Shown: piece after piece, positions 23,655 to 36,197 of the stretch
Position numbering within the stretch: position 1 is the first letter of the stretch
Layout: each line of letters opens with the position of its first letter
Assembly (NCBI GenBank): GCA_013180625.2
Contig: SNVD02013946.1
Span: forward strand, 1 to 64,000
Length of the DNA stretch: 64,000 nt
Direction of reading: 5' to 3'
Source of the DNA: Boswellia sacra
Lineage: Eukaryota; Streptophyta; Magnoliopsida; Sapindales; Burseraceae
The notes under the pieces: model-generated
Databases searched by the model: none
What the model was told of the DNA's origin: nothing
The model's input: only the letters and a program-made list of their open reading frames with translations
Translations under genes and position numbers: made by a program

Positions 23655-24287
23655 CCTATGCTTGGTTGTCTAATAAAATCATGAATAGAAAGAAATAGTT
23701 TATAAATTAATTAGATATAAATATCTTCGATATTGAAATATATAATATCTATTATTAAAATTATATTTTAAATTTAAATTTTTATATCAATTAAATAAAA
23801 ATAAATAATTATTGATTAAATTAATATTATAACATTTTATTTTTTACTACAGAAAGTTAAATTCCACTTTTTAAAAAATAATAATTTTAAATTAATAAAA
23901 ATTTTATTAAACTATTGTAGATTTAATAAGTAAAAATATATAATCATTTATTAAAAATTAAATAAACTTGCAAAAAATAATTATCAAATTATTTTAAAAT
24001 ATTATTAAATTAATATAGTTTTTTAAAATAAATAAATTATTAAAAATATAAAATATATATTAAAAAGTAAGAAAAATATTAAAAATATTAAAAATTACAT
24101 ATTATTTAATTATTTATATTAAATATGAATATAGAATAAAATATATTTTAATTTAATTATTTGAAACAGAATTTTTAAAAAATAAAGTAGGAGCCGTCGT
24201 AACTGTCGCCGTTGTCAGTGTAATGGCGCGTCTTGTAACACAGCCACCACCACTATTCTTGCTTTCGATCGTTGTGCTTAAATTCAT
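23655..24287. other. AT-rich spacer between the two MULE copies
   Basis: About 630 bp of very AT-rich sequence ends in a short GC-richer stretch (24190-24280). No gene or element boundary is recognised. Confidence 0.6.
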
Positions 24288-25336
24288 GGGAAAATTGAGA
24301 AAATAGACACAATTAGGAGGCCTTGTTGAAAAATGGACACATCCTGAAAAAATTTCATACCATAGACACTTTCTTGACAAAAAGACTCAAATATCCTTGT
24401 ATAATCAATTTTTTCCCAAAACGTTATTAATTCCCTCTTCGAACGAAATTAAAGAAAGTCAGTAAACGAAACTAAGAACAAAGAAAACAGTCACAGATCG
24501 ATACACTTTTCTATTTGAAACAACCTCAACAGCTGAAGCTGAGCAAATAACGTAAGAACAACTTTCCTTAATCTCTCTCTAAATGGCATGAAAATTTCAT
24601 TAGGTTGTAGCGTTTTCGTTATTGATCGTTTTGGTAACTGACAACCGCATTATATAGTTTAAAAGTGGGATATGTATGTGAACTAAGGTTAGAGATAGTG
24701 CCATTTGTGTGAAAATTTGCTGAAAATTGGCTATTATTGTGGGAAAATCTGGTATCGCAGTTGACAGATGAAGAAGACGAGATTTATCGAGCGTCGTCGA
24801 GTGTCGAGCGGTTTTGTCGGATCGAATCTCAACATGTTGGATGGTAGTGTCGAGCGTCTAGGCATTGTGTCGATTCTAGGTTTGAGTGTCGAGAGTTCGA
24901 GTTTCGTCGAGCGTCTGGTGGATTGACGAACTCGACGAAAGTCGGATACAAATTTTGTCGAGTTCGTGTGTCGCGTGTCGAGAGTCGAGTGTCGAAAACC
25001 GACGTGTAGATGTCTCAAACCATGAATGTCAAGTATTTTCGAGAGTCGTTGGTCTAGCGTCGAGACTCGTTTGTCGAGCGTTTGAGTATGTGCGTCGAGT
25101 GCCGAACTTGACGAGTGTCGGATGCAAAGATAGTTGAGTTCGTGTGTCGAGTCTTATTTGTCGCGTGTCGAGTGTCGAGGGTGTATGTCGAGTGTCGTTA
25201 GGTGTTTTGGCAGAAATTCGTTTTTGTGACTTTTGTAAGCAATTTCGTAATTATTTTTTATCCATGGAACTTATATGATATGTCTCAATCATGCAGGAAA
25301 TGGAAACTTTACGAATACTTATTGTATACAATGGTT
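24288..25336 (+). repeat. Left TIR of MULE copy 2
   Basis: It is collinear with 13567-14616, including the TCGAG-rich block (about 24790-25200) and the overlap with the mudrA start at 25291. Differences from copy 1 are scattered substitutions and short indels. Confidence 0.88.
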
Positions 25337-28333
25337 ATTGGACTGTGCAAGAGAATGGTGGTTATTTGTACACCAGTGGGACGGGGAAGCCATTGATAAT
25401 TCATAGGTGCGCTACCTATAATGAGTTGGTTGACAGTATTAGTACTAAAATGGGTTGAGATCTTCGTGCATAACATGAGTTTAGAGGTTCAATTTGCTTG
25501 TAAGGGTGTTCTGCCAATGCCGATTCGTATTGAGACTGACGACGATGTTTGTTTTTTTATACAATATTGTTTGGAGGACCAACAATCATATACACCATTA
25601 ATTGTCAAACTTGAAGATAGGGAGAAGCAAAGACAGAGGTCAGACCCACAATGGGTTGATTCAAGTGGCAAGGGCGACCAGGAGGGAGTTGGTAAAGCCA
25701 ATAGAGAAGTCCTGGGTTCGACTCTTCACAATGGCCTTTCCCCATGAGGTAAGCGGGAGATTGTGACAGTGGGTTGTGGTCGCGCTAGTCTCCCCCAAGG
25801 ATTAGTTGTGGTGAGCGTAAGCTGGCCCGAATACCTCGGTTACAAAAAAAAAAAAAGACAGAGGTCAGGATCCAATACAGTACGTAGGCGACAATGATCT
25901 TTTCATCCCTCTTTGTTTCGTTCAGCAAGTGGAAGCAACCAATTAAGTGAGTCAACTCCTGTTTGTGCATAACCACAACTGAATGATGATGTTGGCATTG
26001 AGTTTGAGCAGTGTTCAGGGCATGCAGGGCATAAGTCAATTAGGGTTGGGGTGTTATTTGAAAATGAAGAAGGGGAGCCTCCATCGATGCCATCGAGATT
26101 GGTACGTCATCTTGACAGCATTAGAGAGTTTGAGAGTCTAGGTAATATCGATGATGTTCATGATGACAATGGTGGTGATGAAGATTACGAAGATAATGAT
26201 GATGGTAGTGATGATGTTAGTGCGCATGTTGACGATGGCAATGATGATTGCATTATTCGTATTGAGAATGATGTTGAGGGATTGGATGATTTTGTTGTTG
26301 ATGGGCACAATGTAGACGGTCCATAATTTGATAATGAGGGAGAACGGGAGATCTTGAATGATGTGAACCAGGATGAGCCGTGTATCGTGCCTTCTCTAAT
26401 TCACTCCACACCTACCGTGCCTCCTGCAATTCACTCCACACCTACTCGTCCAGTATATGGACATCAGCAAGATTCGATGTCCAATAATGAGCTGAGAGTG
26501 GATGAAAATCGTAGACATGAAGAAGGTAATGTGGGCGCTGAGAATGACAGCCGTCGGGCTAACACATTCAGGTGGATGTCGCCTATTGTGCATCCACTTT
26601 CCACAGATGGCGATGATGCCTCATCGTTTGTAGTTGACGGGATTGAGGTTGGGGTTAGGCAGATGTTTAACAGCAAAACGGAGCTTCATGAGAAATTATC
26701 AATGTTGGCATTAAGACGGAACTTTCAATACAAGGTTTGAGGTTGTCTGCCGGGCTGAATCTTGTAAATGGCGTTTACGTACCATAAAGGTGGCCGACTC
26801 ACATTTCTTCCAAATGAAAAAGTATAAGAACCCCCACACATGCTCCGGAGCCAGACTTCACCCAATTCACAAACAGGCAACTGCACATATCATTGGCAAA
26901 CATATTAAGAGCAAATTCGTTGAGGCATCGAGAATATATCATCCGAAGGATATTATGTCCAATGTTCAGGGGTCATTGGGTGTTAATATCACGTACAACA
27001 AGGCATGGAGGGCAAAGGAGGCAGCTTTGTAAGAACTTCACGGATCTCATGTGGAATCATTCACACTACTCTCCCAGTACATGTACATGACTGAGAAAGC
27101 AAACCCAGGGACCAAAACGTCGTTAGAAACTGATGACGAGCACCATTTTAGATACTTTTTCATGAGTATGGGGGCCTTTATTGCTGGATTTGCATCATCA
27201 ATTAGGTCAGTTATCGTAGTTGACGGTTCTTTTTTGAAAGGGAAATATAGCGGTACAATGTTTTTGGCTTCTTGTATGGATGGAAATAAACAAATATACC
27301 CCTTGGCATTTGGAATTGGGCATTCTGAAAATGATGACTCGTGGAACTGGTTCATGAGACAGTTGGGTGATCATGTTGTACAAAATGTCCGAGATCTTGT
27401 CTTCATTTCTGACTGTCATCGTAGTATTGAACGCGCTATTCTAGCAGTTTTTCCTCATGCATTGCATGGATTGTGCACTCATCATCTGAAGGGTAACTTG
27501 AAGGCAACGTTGAAGGACAAGACTTTGTTGGAATTGCAGTACCAAGGACATATCACTGTGCTGATTTCAACTATCATATGCGACAAATTAAATCGCATAT
27601 GCCAGTAGCAGCAACTTATCTTCGAGAGATTTGAGTCGAGAAATGACCACGTTCACAGTTTCATAGTCAACGGTATAACATAATGACAACAAATATAGTT
27701 GAGTCGATGAACAGTTATTTGCAAAACCATCGATTCCTCTTGGTGACATTGTTAGCTGATTATTTCCAGGCCAACTTGCAGAAATGGTTCTATGAGCGTC
27801 GACAGCTATTTGCTAACTCAGAATCTCATCTCTCGCCCTCGGCAAACAAGTTAATAGAGGAGCGTTTAAAAGAGGGAGAGCGTATGAGGGTTAGTGGTAT
27901 ATCTCTTACCATGTATGAGGTTAGAGGCAACGACCGTGTTAGCATTGTTGACATGCACGCTCGTACATGCACGTGCCGGGTGTTTGATCTTGACCAGCTT
28001 CCGTGTGCACATGTATTAGCTGTATGCAAACGTATGAATCTACTTACGTGCCATGATTATTGTGCCCATTGGTATACCATTGAAACATTACTACATGCAT
28101 ATGCTCTCCCAGTTGTTCCTGTTGGAGTTAGTGAGGATTGGGTGGTTCCTGAGGAGGTTCGCAGTAGAGTGGTTCTCCCGCCAGTCATGTGGAGACCAGC
28201 CGGTCATCCTCGGAGGAATCGAATCCCTTCTGTCGGTGAGTCTAGCTCCTCTCGAAATTGCGGGCACTATGGAAGTTCTGGGCACAATCGTCAAACTTGT
28301 CGAAACCTAGTTCCACTACATGACAGGGGATGA
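25291..28333 (+). pseudogene. mudrA: MULE transposase (mudrA), copy 2, broken but DDE Asp residues kept
   Basis: The architecture matches copy 1: N-terminal region from ATG 25291, acidic linker (26100-26330), MuDR DNA-binding region, DDE domain (27051-27608, with VDGSFLKGKYSGTMFLAS and FISDCHRSIERA), SWIM finger (CTCRVFDLDQLPCAHVLAV) and knuckle. Lesions are a stop in the MGWDLRK region near 25457, the SINE at 25644, a TAA near 26325, a 23-bp deletion near 26736 between two aaggt repeats, a stop at 27031 and further frame loss near 27545-27690. The terminal knuckle has lost its second Cys (CGHYGSSGHNRQTC). Both motifs usually assigned to the first two catalytic Asp residues are intact, unlike copy 1. 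Confidence 0.92.
25644..25856 (+). mobile_element. tRNA-derived SINE inserted in mudrA copy 2
   Basis: About 213 bp, absent from copy 1 at the same place (14942-14957). It has an A-box-like ttgattcaagtggcaag near its 5' end, a B-box-like gggttcgactc about 55 bp downstream, and a 3' poly(A) of about 13. A target duplication agacagaggtcag lies at 25631-25643 and again directly after the poly(A) up to 25868. Pol III boxes, A tail, TSD and a paralogous empty site together make the call strong. Confidence 0.9.
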
Positions 28334-30287
28334 TGTACACCAAATGTTGATGTAAGCAACATAGTCTATTTTTTGTATTGCAATTCCTGGCCTGTTGAAA
28401 TTAATAACTTTCGGGTGTTGGATTTTGTCATTGTAAGCAACATTAATGTATTAAACACGTCTTAATGTGCGTTGTCGTTAAACTAAATATTCATGTCTGA
28501 CGTTCAGCTATACAAGGTTCGTGGACCAAAAAATCATTACGAATTTGCTTTTAAAAGTCAAAGAAACGAGTGTTCTGCCTAAACGTTCGACGACATTCGA
28601 CACAAAACCCTCAACGCTCGACACTCGACACAAAATGACTGATGCTCGACCAACACGACACACGAACCCTCGCCACGAAATCGACACTCGACAGTCGAGT
28701 CGATACACTCGACAAGTACATCCGACATGTTGTGACTGGATCTGGCATCCCTCGACACTCGACTAGCGCGACATATAAATCTGACAATGTAACTCGACCC
28801 TCGATACTCGAAGAAAGACGCTTGACATAATATCTAGACATTCGACACGCGAAGCTACCCCCCCGACACAAGATCTCGACCTTTAGGGTTTAAACAAAAC
28901 ACTCGACCATCATTTCCCGCTTCACACAAACATGCTGCTAAACCCCGCGAAGACTCTCAGAACACATAGAGACGCAGCATCGACAACTAACCTGTTTGAT
29001 GTTATTAAGGTTTGGTTGTACGAGCCCGTGCCTTACATTGGCACGAATTTTGGGCGAGTGCCCAGGGACTGTGAGGGGAGGATACCACGATTGTTGAAGT
29101 GGGAGACAATTAAGACCCCATCCCAGCACATAGTCATAAATGATGTACCATGTATTGGCTGTATGCAAATGTATGAATCTACTTACGTGCCACGATTATT
29201 GTGCCCATTGGTATACCATTGAAACATTACTACATGCATATGCTCTCCCAGTTGTTCCTATTGGAGTTAGTGAGGATTGGGTGGTTCCTGAGGAGGTTCG
29301 CAGTAGAGTGGTTCTCTCGCCAGTCATGTGGAGACCAGCCGGTCATCCTCAGAGGAATCGAATCCCTTTTGTCGGTGAGTCTAGCTCCTCTCGAAATTAC
29401 GGGCGCTGTGGAAGTTCCGGGCACAATCGTCAAACTTGTCGAAACCTAGTTCCACTACATGACAGGGGATGATGTACACCAAATGTTGATGTAAGCAACA
29501 TAGTCTATTTTTTGTATTGCAATTCATGGCCTGTTGAAATTAATAACTTTCAGGTGTTGGATTTTGTCATTGTAAGCAACATTAATGTATTAAACACGTC
29601 TTAATGTGCGTTGTCGTTAAACTAAATATTCATGTCTGACGTTCAGCCATACAAGGTCCGTGGACCAAAAAATCATTACGAATTTGCTTTTAAAAGTCAA
29701 AGAAACGAGTGTTCTGCCTAAACGTTCGACGACATTCGACACAAAACCCTCGACGCTTGACACTCGACACAAAATGACTGATGCTCGACCAACACGACAC
29801 ACGAACCCTTGCCACAAAATCAACACTCGACAGTCGAGTCGATACACTCGACAAGTACATCCGACATGTCGTGACTGGATCTGGCATCCCTCGACACTCG
29901 ACTAGTGCGACATATAAATCTGACAATGTAACTCGACCCTCGATATTCGAAGAAAGATGCTCGACATAATATCTAGACATCCGACACGCGAAGCTACCCC
30001 CTCGACACAAGATCTCGACCTTTAGGGTTTAAACAAAACACTCGACCGTCATTTCCCGCTTCACACAAACATGCTGCTAAACCCCGCGAAGACTCTCGAA
30101 ACGCATAGAGACGCAGCATCGACAACTAACCTGTTTGATGTTATTAAGGTTTGGTTGTATGAGCCCGTGCCTTACATTGGCACGAATTTTGGGCTAGTGC
30201 CCCGGGACTGTGAGGCGAGGATACCACGATTGTTGAAGTGGGAGACAATTAAGACCCCGTTCCAGCACATAGTCATAAATGATGTAC
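28010..30287 (+). repeat. 1,139-bp tandem duplication in MULE copy 2
   Basis: Unit 1 (28010-29148) and unit 2 (29149-30287) are nearly identical. Each runs from the SWIM-finger coding region (catgtattagctgtatg) through the mudrA 3' end, TIR-like segment 1 and the deleted ULP1 start, to aatgatgtac. The junction gatgtac|catgtattggc places ULP1 linker sequence directly before mudrA sequence. Unit 2 carries an extra mudrA 3' fragment (29140-29472) whose knuckle has lost its first Cys. Confidence 0.9.
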
Positions 30288-30826
30288 TGCGGGTTAGGAG
30301 GCTGGTACATACAGATCCTTTGTCATATGAAATTGTCTTGTTTTTATTCACACCACATTAACTGTTTTACATGATGGATTATTTGTTGACGCAGGCTCAT
30401 CCGCTCGTCCTTCTGAAGTTGTCTGAGGAGGAGCAGCAGACCCAGTGGTATATAAGGCTCGCTGATGTAGTTGGCATCCGGAGAGGTGCACATATGGCTT
30501 GGGCAACAGCTGTGGATGCTCCATTATTGCCCGCGGAGAGCATTGAGCCACTTCCTCCGGAGGGTCCATCAGCTCCACCTCCGGAGGGTCCATCAGCTCC
30601 ACCTCCTGAGGGTTCAATCGGTTCACCTCCTGTTGGGCCTAGTTCCCCTGTTGGACCTGATGTGGAGCCAGCAATAGACATAGCCAATCCTGACGTTGAC
30701 AGAAGGACCTTCAGTCCTACGCCGGAGCCGTTCTATCGTGCCAGACATCCAGGAGCATCGACTCCGACGTCGGGTCGTTTCACCACCCACCCAACTCCTA
30801 TATACGATGTTCCTCCAAGTTCGCAG
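30090..30826 (+). pseudogene. ULP1-gene fragment of MULE copy 2 (linker only)
   Basis: It reads VWLYEPVPYIGTNFG, then LSEEEQQTQWYIRLADVVGI and a proline-rich PEGPSAPPP linker, all matching the copy 1 region 19830-20500. The DUF1985 part is deleted before it and the C48 domain is absent after the truncation at 30826, so no catalytic residues remain. Confidence 0.85.
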
Positions 30827-33013
30827 TTCATTTTTAGTTTTCCATCATATACAAATTGTTATGTACAATTCCAAAAAAAGATAAAATTCTTTACTCTTTT
30901 TAATAACAACAAACTTTTTAAAAGAAAGTGAATAACTAGAATTTTAAATAAGTGTTTGAAATTCAAAATTTCGTACACAATATCTAGAAAAATAGCAATT
31001 ATCCAAAACAAAAAATATCAAAATGTGCAATTCTTTAATTGCATGAGTAGACACCAACAATTCTTGTTCAAGCCTTATGCCAAGGTCACTTTCATTTAGA
31101 AGTCGAGTCTTATTTAGTTTTTACAAAGAATTACACGCATGGTTAATATCCATAATTTAATAATTAATAGAATATTCTATAAAGAACGATTCTAGAAAAA
31201 ATATTGCTTAAACAAACTTTAAATGCTATGTAATCTCTTTTCAAAATGGTCTTTATCACCATAATGGAAACTTTTTCTAATTGGTTGTTGGGCTTCATTC
31301 TTTGTCTCCCATGTTAAGGATTTTAAATCTTTCAATATCCAATCTTGTAGATCTTACCCTTAAGGTTTCAAACTAGAAGAATATTGGACTTTGGTTTCAG
31401 CATCCCTAGTAACTTTGTTCTATTGGGCTTTTGAGAGAAATTCTAATTATTTTTCAAAATCTATCTTTATTCAATCTAGAGAACAAGATAAAGAATTAGT
31501 TTCATACTAATTTTGCCTCACTTAACAACCCTTGCAAGTAAAAAATGATATCTTTTACATTAGCTATATATATAAATTTCAATTCTAACACTTGGTTCAA
31601 GGAAATAAATATATATAACTTGGCTATTGCATTTGCTTTCTCTCATTTTATATAGTATTCTTTATTCTTTAAAGAGTCAAATACTCATAAGAAGGTGTAA
31701 GTGTACTTGCTTAGAGGACCCACTTATGAAATTGAGCTTGTTGTAAAGTGTCAAGACTTTCTTTCTACTTCGCATAACCTTGACCATCACATGGGTTGAC
31801 CATCACATGGTTGACATAACTATCCCCATCTCATGGTCTACATAGCTATCTCCATCTTATGGTCACCATATCCAGTTAAAATCTCATTCAGTATAATTTA
31901 TCCATGAAGCATATTAATCATTTAGCATTGAAGGTATTGGATTTATTTTTTGTATAAATAAACGTACACCCTTATCAATGACTATAAAATTTTTGAATAT
32001 AACTTCATGATACGTGGGATGCCAAAATATAGATGCAGTTGCCCAAAATAATTTGTAATATATTCTAAGGTGCTTTGATCAAATAATTACAACTTTGTTT
32101 TAGGAAAATGTAATAACTCTATTTGATTAAATTAGAACTCTTTCTAATTATTAGTATTTCCAAAATAACTCATATTTCAATAATAATAACCACCATGTAG
32201 TTAGCCCTTAGTTAATGAAATCATTCCTTTAGGGAATATCTTTTCAAAAATTAAGTTGAATGTGTGACCATTGTTTCAATTAATTCCAATATTGTATTAA
32301 TGTGAAATTTCTCAGGAAATGGCACTTAATGGTTTGCTTGGATCAATTTTATCTAATAGGAGATCTAATCTTGGAAGACAACTACCATAAACCCTTATTT
32401 AGGGAGTAAGGCCCAACTACCATAAACCCTTATTTAGGGAGTAAGGCCCTAAGACGAGCCCAGTCAAGGTTTATAGATAGCCCATCTATATGGACCAACA
32501 ACAAAGGCTTTAGTTTAAATTTAATTAAACCTTCTCCCGCTCAAACATTAAAAATTTTTTGGGATTTTAGTTTAAAATATGGTTTATAAAACTTTTTGAA
32601 ACCTTTTGAAACTTTTTATATCCATATTTTATTTCTTAATTAATCTCAACAATTAAGATTATGATTTATATTCTATTTATCGAACTTTTGATAAATATGT
32701 AAATCACCTTATTAATTACTTTAATTAATCTAATTAATTTTAAGTAATTCTACTTATATGTTCTACTAACCAAACACTTTGATTAATTACATATAAATTT
32801 ATGCATGAATGTAGGGACATGTTATAATACATTATGTAGCATTTTTCCTGCTCTCTATATGGCATGTGATATGTCATTATTTCATTTAACACTTAAATAA
32901 AATAATCATGCATAAAGCATATATATTCATATAAACGCTTGGTCTTTTTCCTAAAGAGATTATAATAATATTTTCTTGAGTTTTTGTATCTTCTTGTGTC
33001 TTCTTGGCATGTC
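30827..33013. other. AT-rich retroelement-like remnant, no coding capacity
   Basis: It starts exactly where MULE copy 2 ends. I see no ORF of interest. Flank matching across the solo LTR (TSD CCTTG) shows it was once contiguous with 35126-36197, which carries a minus-strand PBS. It may therefore be the interior or far LTR of that element. Confidence 0.5.
32380..32449. repeat. 35-bp perfect tandem duplication
   Basis: Two head-to-tail copies start aactaccataaaccc, at 32380 and 32415. Confidence 0.95.
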
Positions 33014-33018
33014 CCTTG

Positions 33019-35120
33019 TGACACGACCCGCCTCTAGCTAACACGAGCAAATCGTGCCTAAAACTATGCTAAGAAATAATTTGTTAAAATATGTTATTTT
33101 AAGAAAATTTGGCATTATCTCTCCTGTATTTTGGATTAACCCCCCTGGCAAAACACATAATATTTAACACTTCTATAGTATTTCATACATCCACAAGTTC
33201 TTCTTGGGACCTTAGATCCTCTAATAAAACATTTGTCTTCGAAAACAACCAACATAGCAAACTATGGCCTCCAAGCTCAAATATGATTGATTTACATTTC
33301 AAAAATTATAACCAAGATTTTAATGCAAGTTTCCTAAAAAAAACTTATGCATGATAAGTAAGTAAAAAGTTTTAAGAGGAAACTAAAAGAAAATCCTTGT
33401 TATATACATAATATAAAAAAGTACATATACAAAAGATCATCCAAAATAATGGAAAATAATATCGAAAGGTATGCTATCAAAGCATCATCAAGTAGCCAAC
33501 CTCAAGCAGCTAACGACGCTCCGACTGAACACTGTAATCTCCTAAGGGGAAAGGCATTTTTTTAAAAGAAAAAGAAAAAGGGTGAGTATAACCTCAGTGA
33601 GTGGGGTAGAGACATTTAAAATAATTAAAATTTACATAAAATAAAATAGTACATGATAACAATTAACAATTAAAATTTTACTTTACTAATAGTCTTTAAG
33701 AAACTATTTAGAAAGGATACAAAATAAGGAAGCAAATCCTTAAATCATTCATATACCTTTTCACCTAATCTAAATGTTAATATAAAACTCTTCTAAAACA
33801 TTTTTGATTGCATTTAACGTTCATATCCGATAGAAGAATTAAGCTTTAAATCTCATGGAAATCATTTCACATTTTAATTTCTAAATCATCATAGTTTCAC
33901 TAATCAATTGCCTAAACTGATCTAGCTGATCATGAACCGGCTGGGCTAGAATCGCTTAGGCCAAGCTAGTCACTATACCGGTCATACGCATGCATAGAGT
34001 TGCCTTAAAAAAGCTGAGCGCTTAGATCACACAGTCCAAAGCCTCTATGTGTGTCTGAACAAGTCCCAATGACCTCTATCTGTTTACTAAATGAATGAAT
34101 CGAGTACTAGCTTAGTAAAACATAAAATCACGCACCATTATTTTAGAGATATTTTAGAAAACTAGCTTTACTTTAAAATCTCTAAAATATTAAACAATTC
34201 TTTCTAATAAACTAAATAGATAACATTTGGTAAACTATAAAGTATGCTTTATAGATAAATTAAAAAAAATGACTTTACTAAACAAAATAAAACTTTGCTA
34301 ACATGTATAAAAATATAAATTTAAAATTCAAATTCAAATCTTTGTAAAAACACATTTTTCCCACTCACATACTTGTGGATCAACTCGTGTGGCAACCCAT
34401 TCCTCTAACAAACTTGGATTCGAACTTGAAACTGCAGTCTTACCTAAGGGAAAAGCGAAATAAAACTCTTTAATAGCACCAAACCATATAATTAGACAAA
34501 AACGCCAACTTTCTACTTGTAGGAACCTTAGTGAAATGAACTGAAAATTTAAGAATTTCTCAAATGATGCTTCCAAGGGTTATAATTGGCTAGGAACATT
34601 ACTAGTTTTCCCATACAAACACAAATCTAAGGAATAATTGTAAAAATGTAAATTAGGAAAAATTTGGGTAAATGGGTTTTTGTCTCACTTTACACTAATT
34701 CCTACTAATAGCTCTAATTGGGTAAGAAATCCATCGAACTATGAAAAATAAGCCTAAGTAAGCATGGAAATCTCCTTTCTCTCCCTATTTCTCCCTCTAA
34801 AAATTTTCCAAATGTCAATAATTCCTCTCTAATGCATATCCAAATGTGGAAACCAAAATATTCAAATCTATTTTAGTTAGGAGGTGGAGGAATTACCTTG
34901 AAATGTCTTCAAAAATCCTAGAAAGCATGCAACTCCAAGGCTTCACTCCTTTTCCTCTCTCCCAGATCCCCGCTTCTCTATGTCCCTTCTTTTTATTTTC
35001 TATTTATTCTAATTTCCTACCTAATATAAATGCAAAAAAATAAGGGAAGGATGGGCTGGGTTGTTAACAAAAAGAATTGGACTAGGCTTTTATAAATGAA
35101 ATGAGATCATGAGCTTGACA
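33019..35120 (-). mobile_element. Solo LTR, 2.1 kb, Gypsy-type
   Basis: On the minus strand it runs from TGTCAAGCTCATG (35120) to GGGTCGTGTCA (33019). It is flanked by the exact 5-bp duplication CCTTG at 33014-33018 and 35121-35125. A TATA-like AATAAATAGAAAA near 35000 precedes a purine-rich leader. The segment ccccactcactgaggttat (minus strand, near 33600) recalls the 3' part of Gypsy LTRs. The length is close to that of the intact Gypsy LTRs in this window. There is no PBS or interior on either side, so it is a recombination relic. Confidence 0.85.
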
Positions 35121-35125
35121 CCTTG

Positions 35126-36197
35126 CATTTGAATATATCCATTAGTTTGAGAAAATTTTCAAAATGCATTAAATTGAAAATTTTGAGTGTTTAATAAATT
35201 GTCTTAAAGATGTTTAGAAACTCTGAAAATATTTACAGACACCCCTACAGATATGGAATGTTTCTAGATTTACAGTTTTACCCCTAAAGATTGCAAATTT
35301 GATTTTGTGGCTATACAACTCTGAATTTGTCATGTTTTGGGCTATAAAGCCACAAAAACAACATGGACAAGATGGTACTATCCAACAAATCAATTGCACT
35401 GATATGGGCCCAAGTTTCAAAATAAACTGAGCCATTAGGTGAAACAACTTAGAATCAACTTTGGTTTGGGTTCAAATAAACCCATGAAGCCCAACACCGT
35501 GGTATTGTTCACTACCCAGCGGCTATTATGCACCATAAAACAGTTCATTGGACCCACCTTTCATGATGAATCACCAAGCTAGGCCTATAGACCAAAGCAC
35601 AATAAGCTTAAAACAACAAAATCCATGCACTTTGGACTTGGGCTCACCACGCTGGGGCTTGGGTCAATTTGATTTGGCTTAAGGCTTTCTTTGGCCAATC
35701 AAATCCACATGCTCTAGACTTGCCCTGGGGCTGACTGGCACCTCCAAGGCAATCCCAAGGCCCATTTGCACAAACCCTTAGACTCAGGGTTTTTGGCGCA
35801 TAACTTTTGTAGCTTAAACCCTAGCCTCTTCCTATGTTGATTCGGCCTCCATGCTTCTTAATCTTTATCAACTCATGTGTTCTTAAATCAATCATACATG
35901 TCATGCATAATAATTTACATACAATTATGTACAAAAACAAAAAATTAATCAACATAAAATAAACAAACACAGTAATTCAATGGCATATAGGCCACCCCTC
36001 AAATTTCCAAACCTTTGAATAAATTTACAAAGAAACTTGCAAGACCAAGGTTTAACCATATACATCACCATATCAAATTACATTTGCAATTAATTGAGAA
36101 AATAACACATCATTATAACATGTTACTTGCATAAAAAGCAAATAATTTTTGTTACCTAGTCACTCACTAGTGGAGGAATTAAAGCTCTGATAACAAT
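35126..36197 (-). other. Interior fragment of an LTR element with tRNA-Met-type PBS
   Basis: Directly inside the LTR at 36198 the minus strand reads ATTGTTATCAGAGC. This is one mismatch from the TGGTATCAGAGC primer-binding site used by many plant LTR retrotransposons. The rest of the stretch has no recognisable gag or pol. Confidence 0.6.

Larger units (their letters stand above)
24288..30826 (+). mobile_element. MULE copy 2, same family, right end missing
   Basis: The left TIR starts GGGAAAATTGAGAAAATAG at 24288, in the same orientation as copy 1. The body follows copy 1 through mudrA and into the ULP1 linker. Similarity stops abruptly at 30826, after cctccaagttcgcag, with no right TIR, C48 domain or target duplication partner. 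Relative to copy 1 it lacks about 18090-19810 (ULP1 first exon and DUF1985), joined at 28987. It has gained a SINE and a 1,139-bp tandem duplication. Confidence 0.9.
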
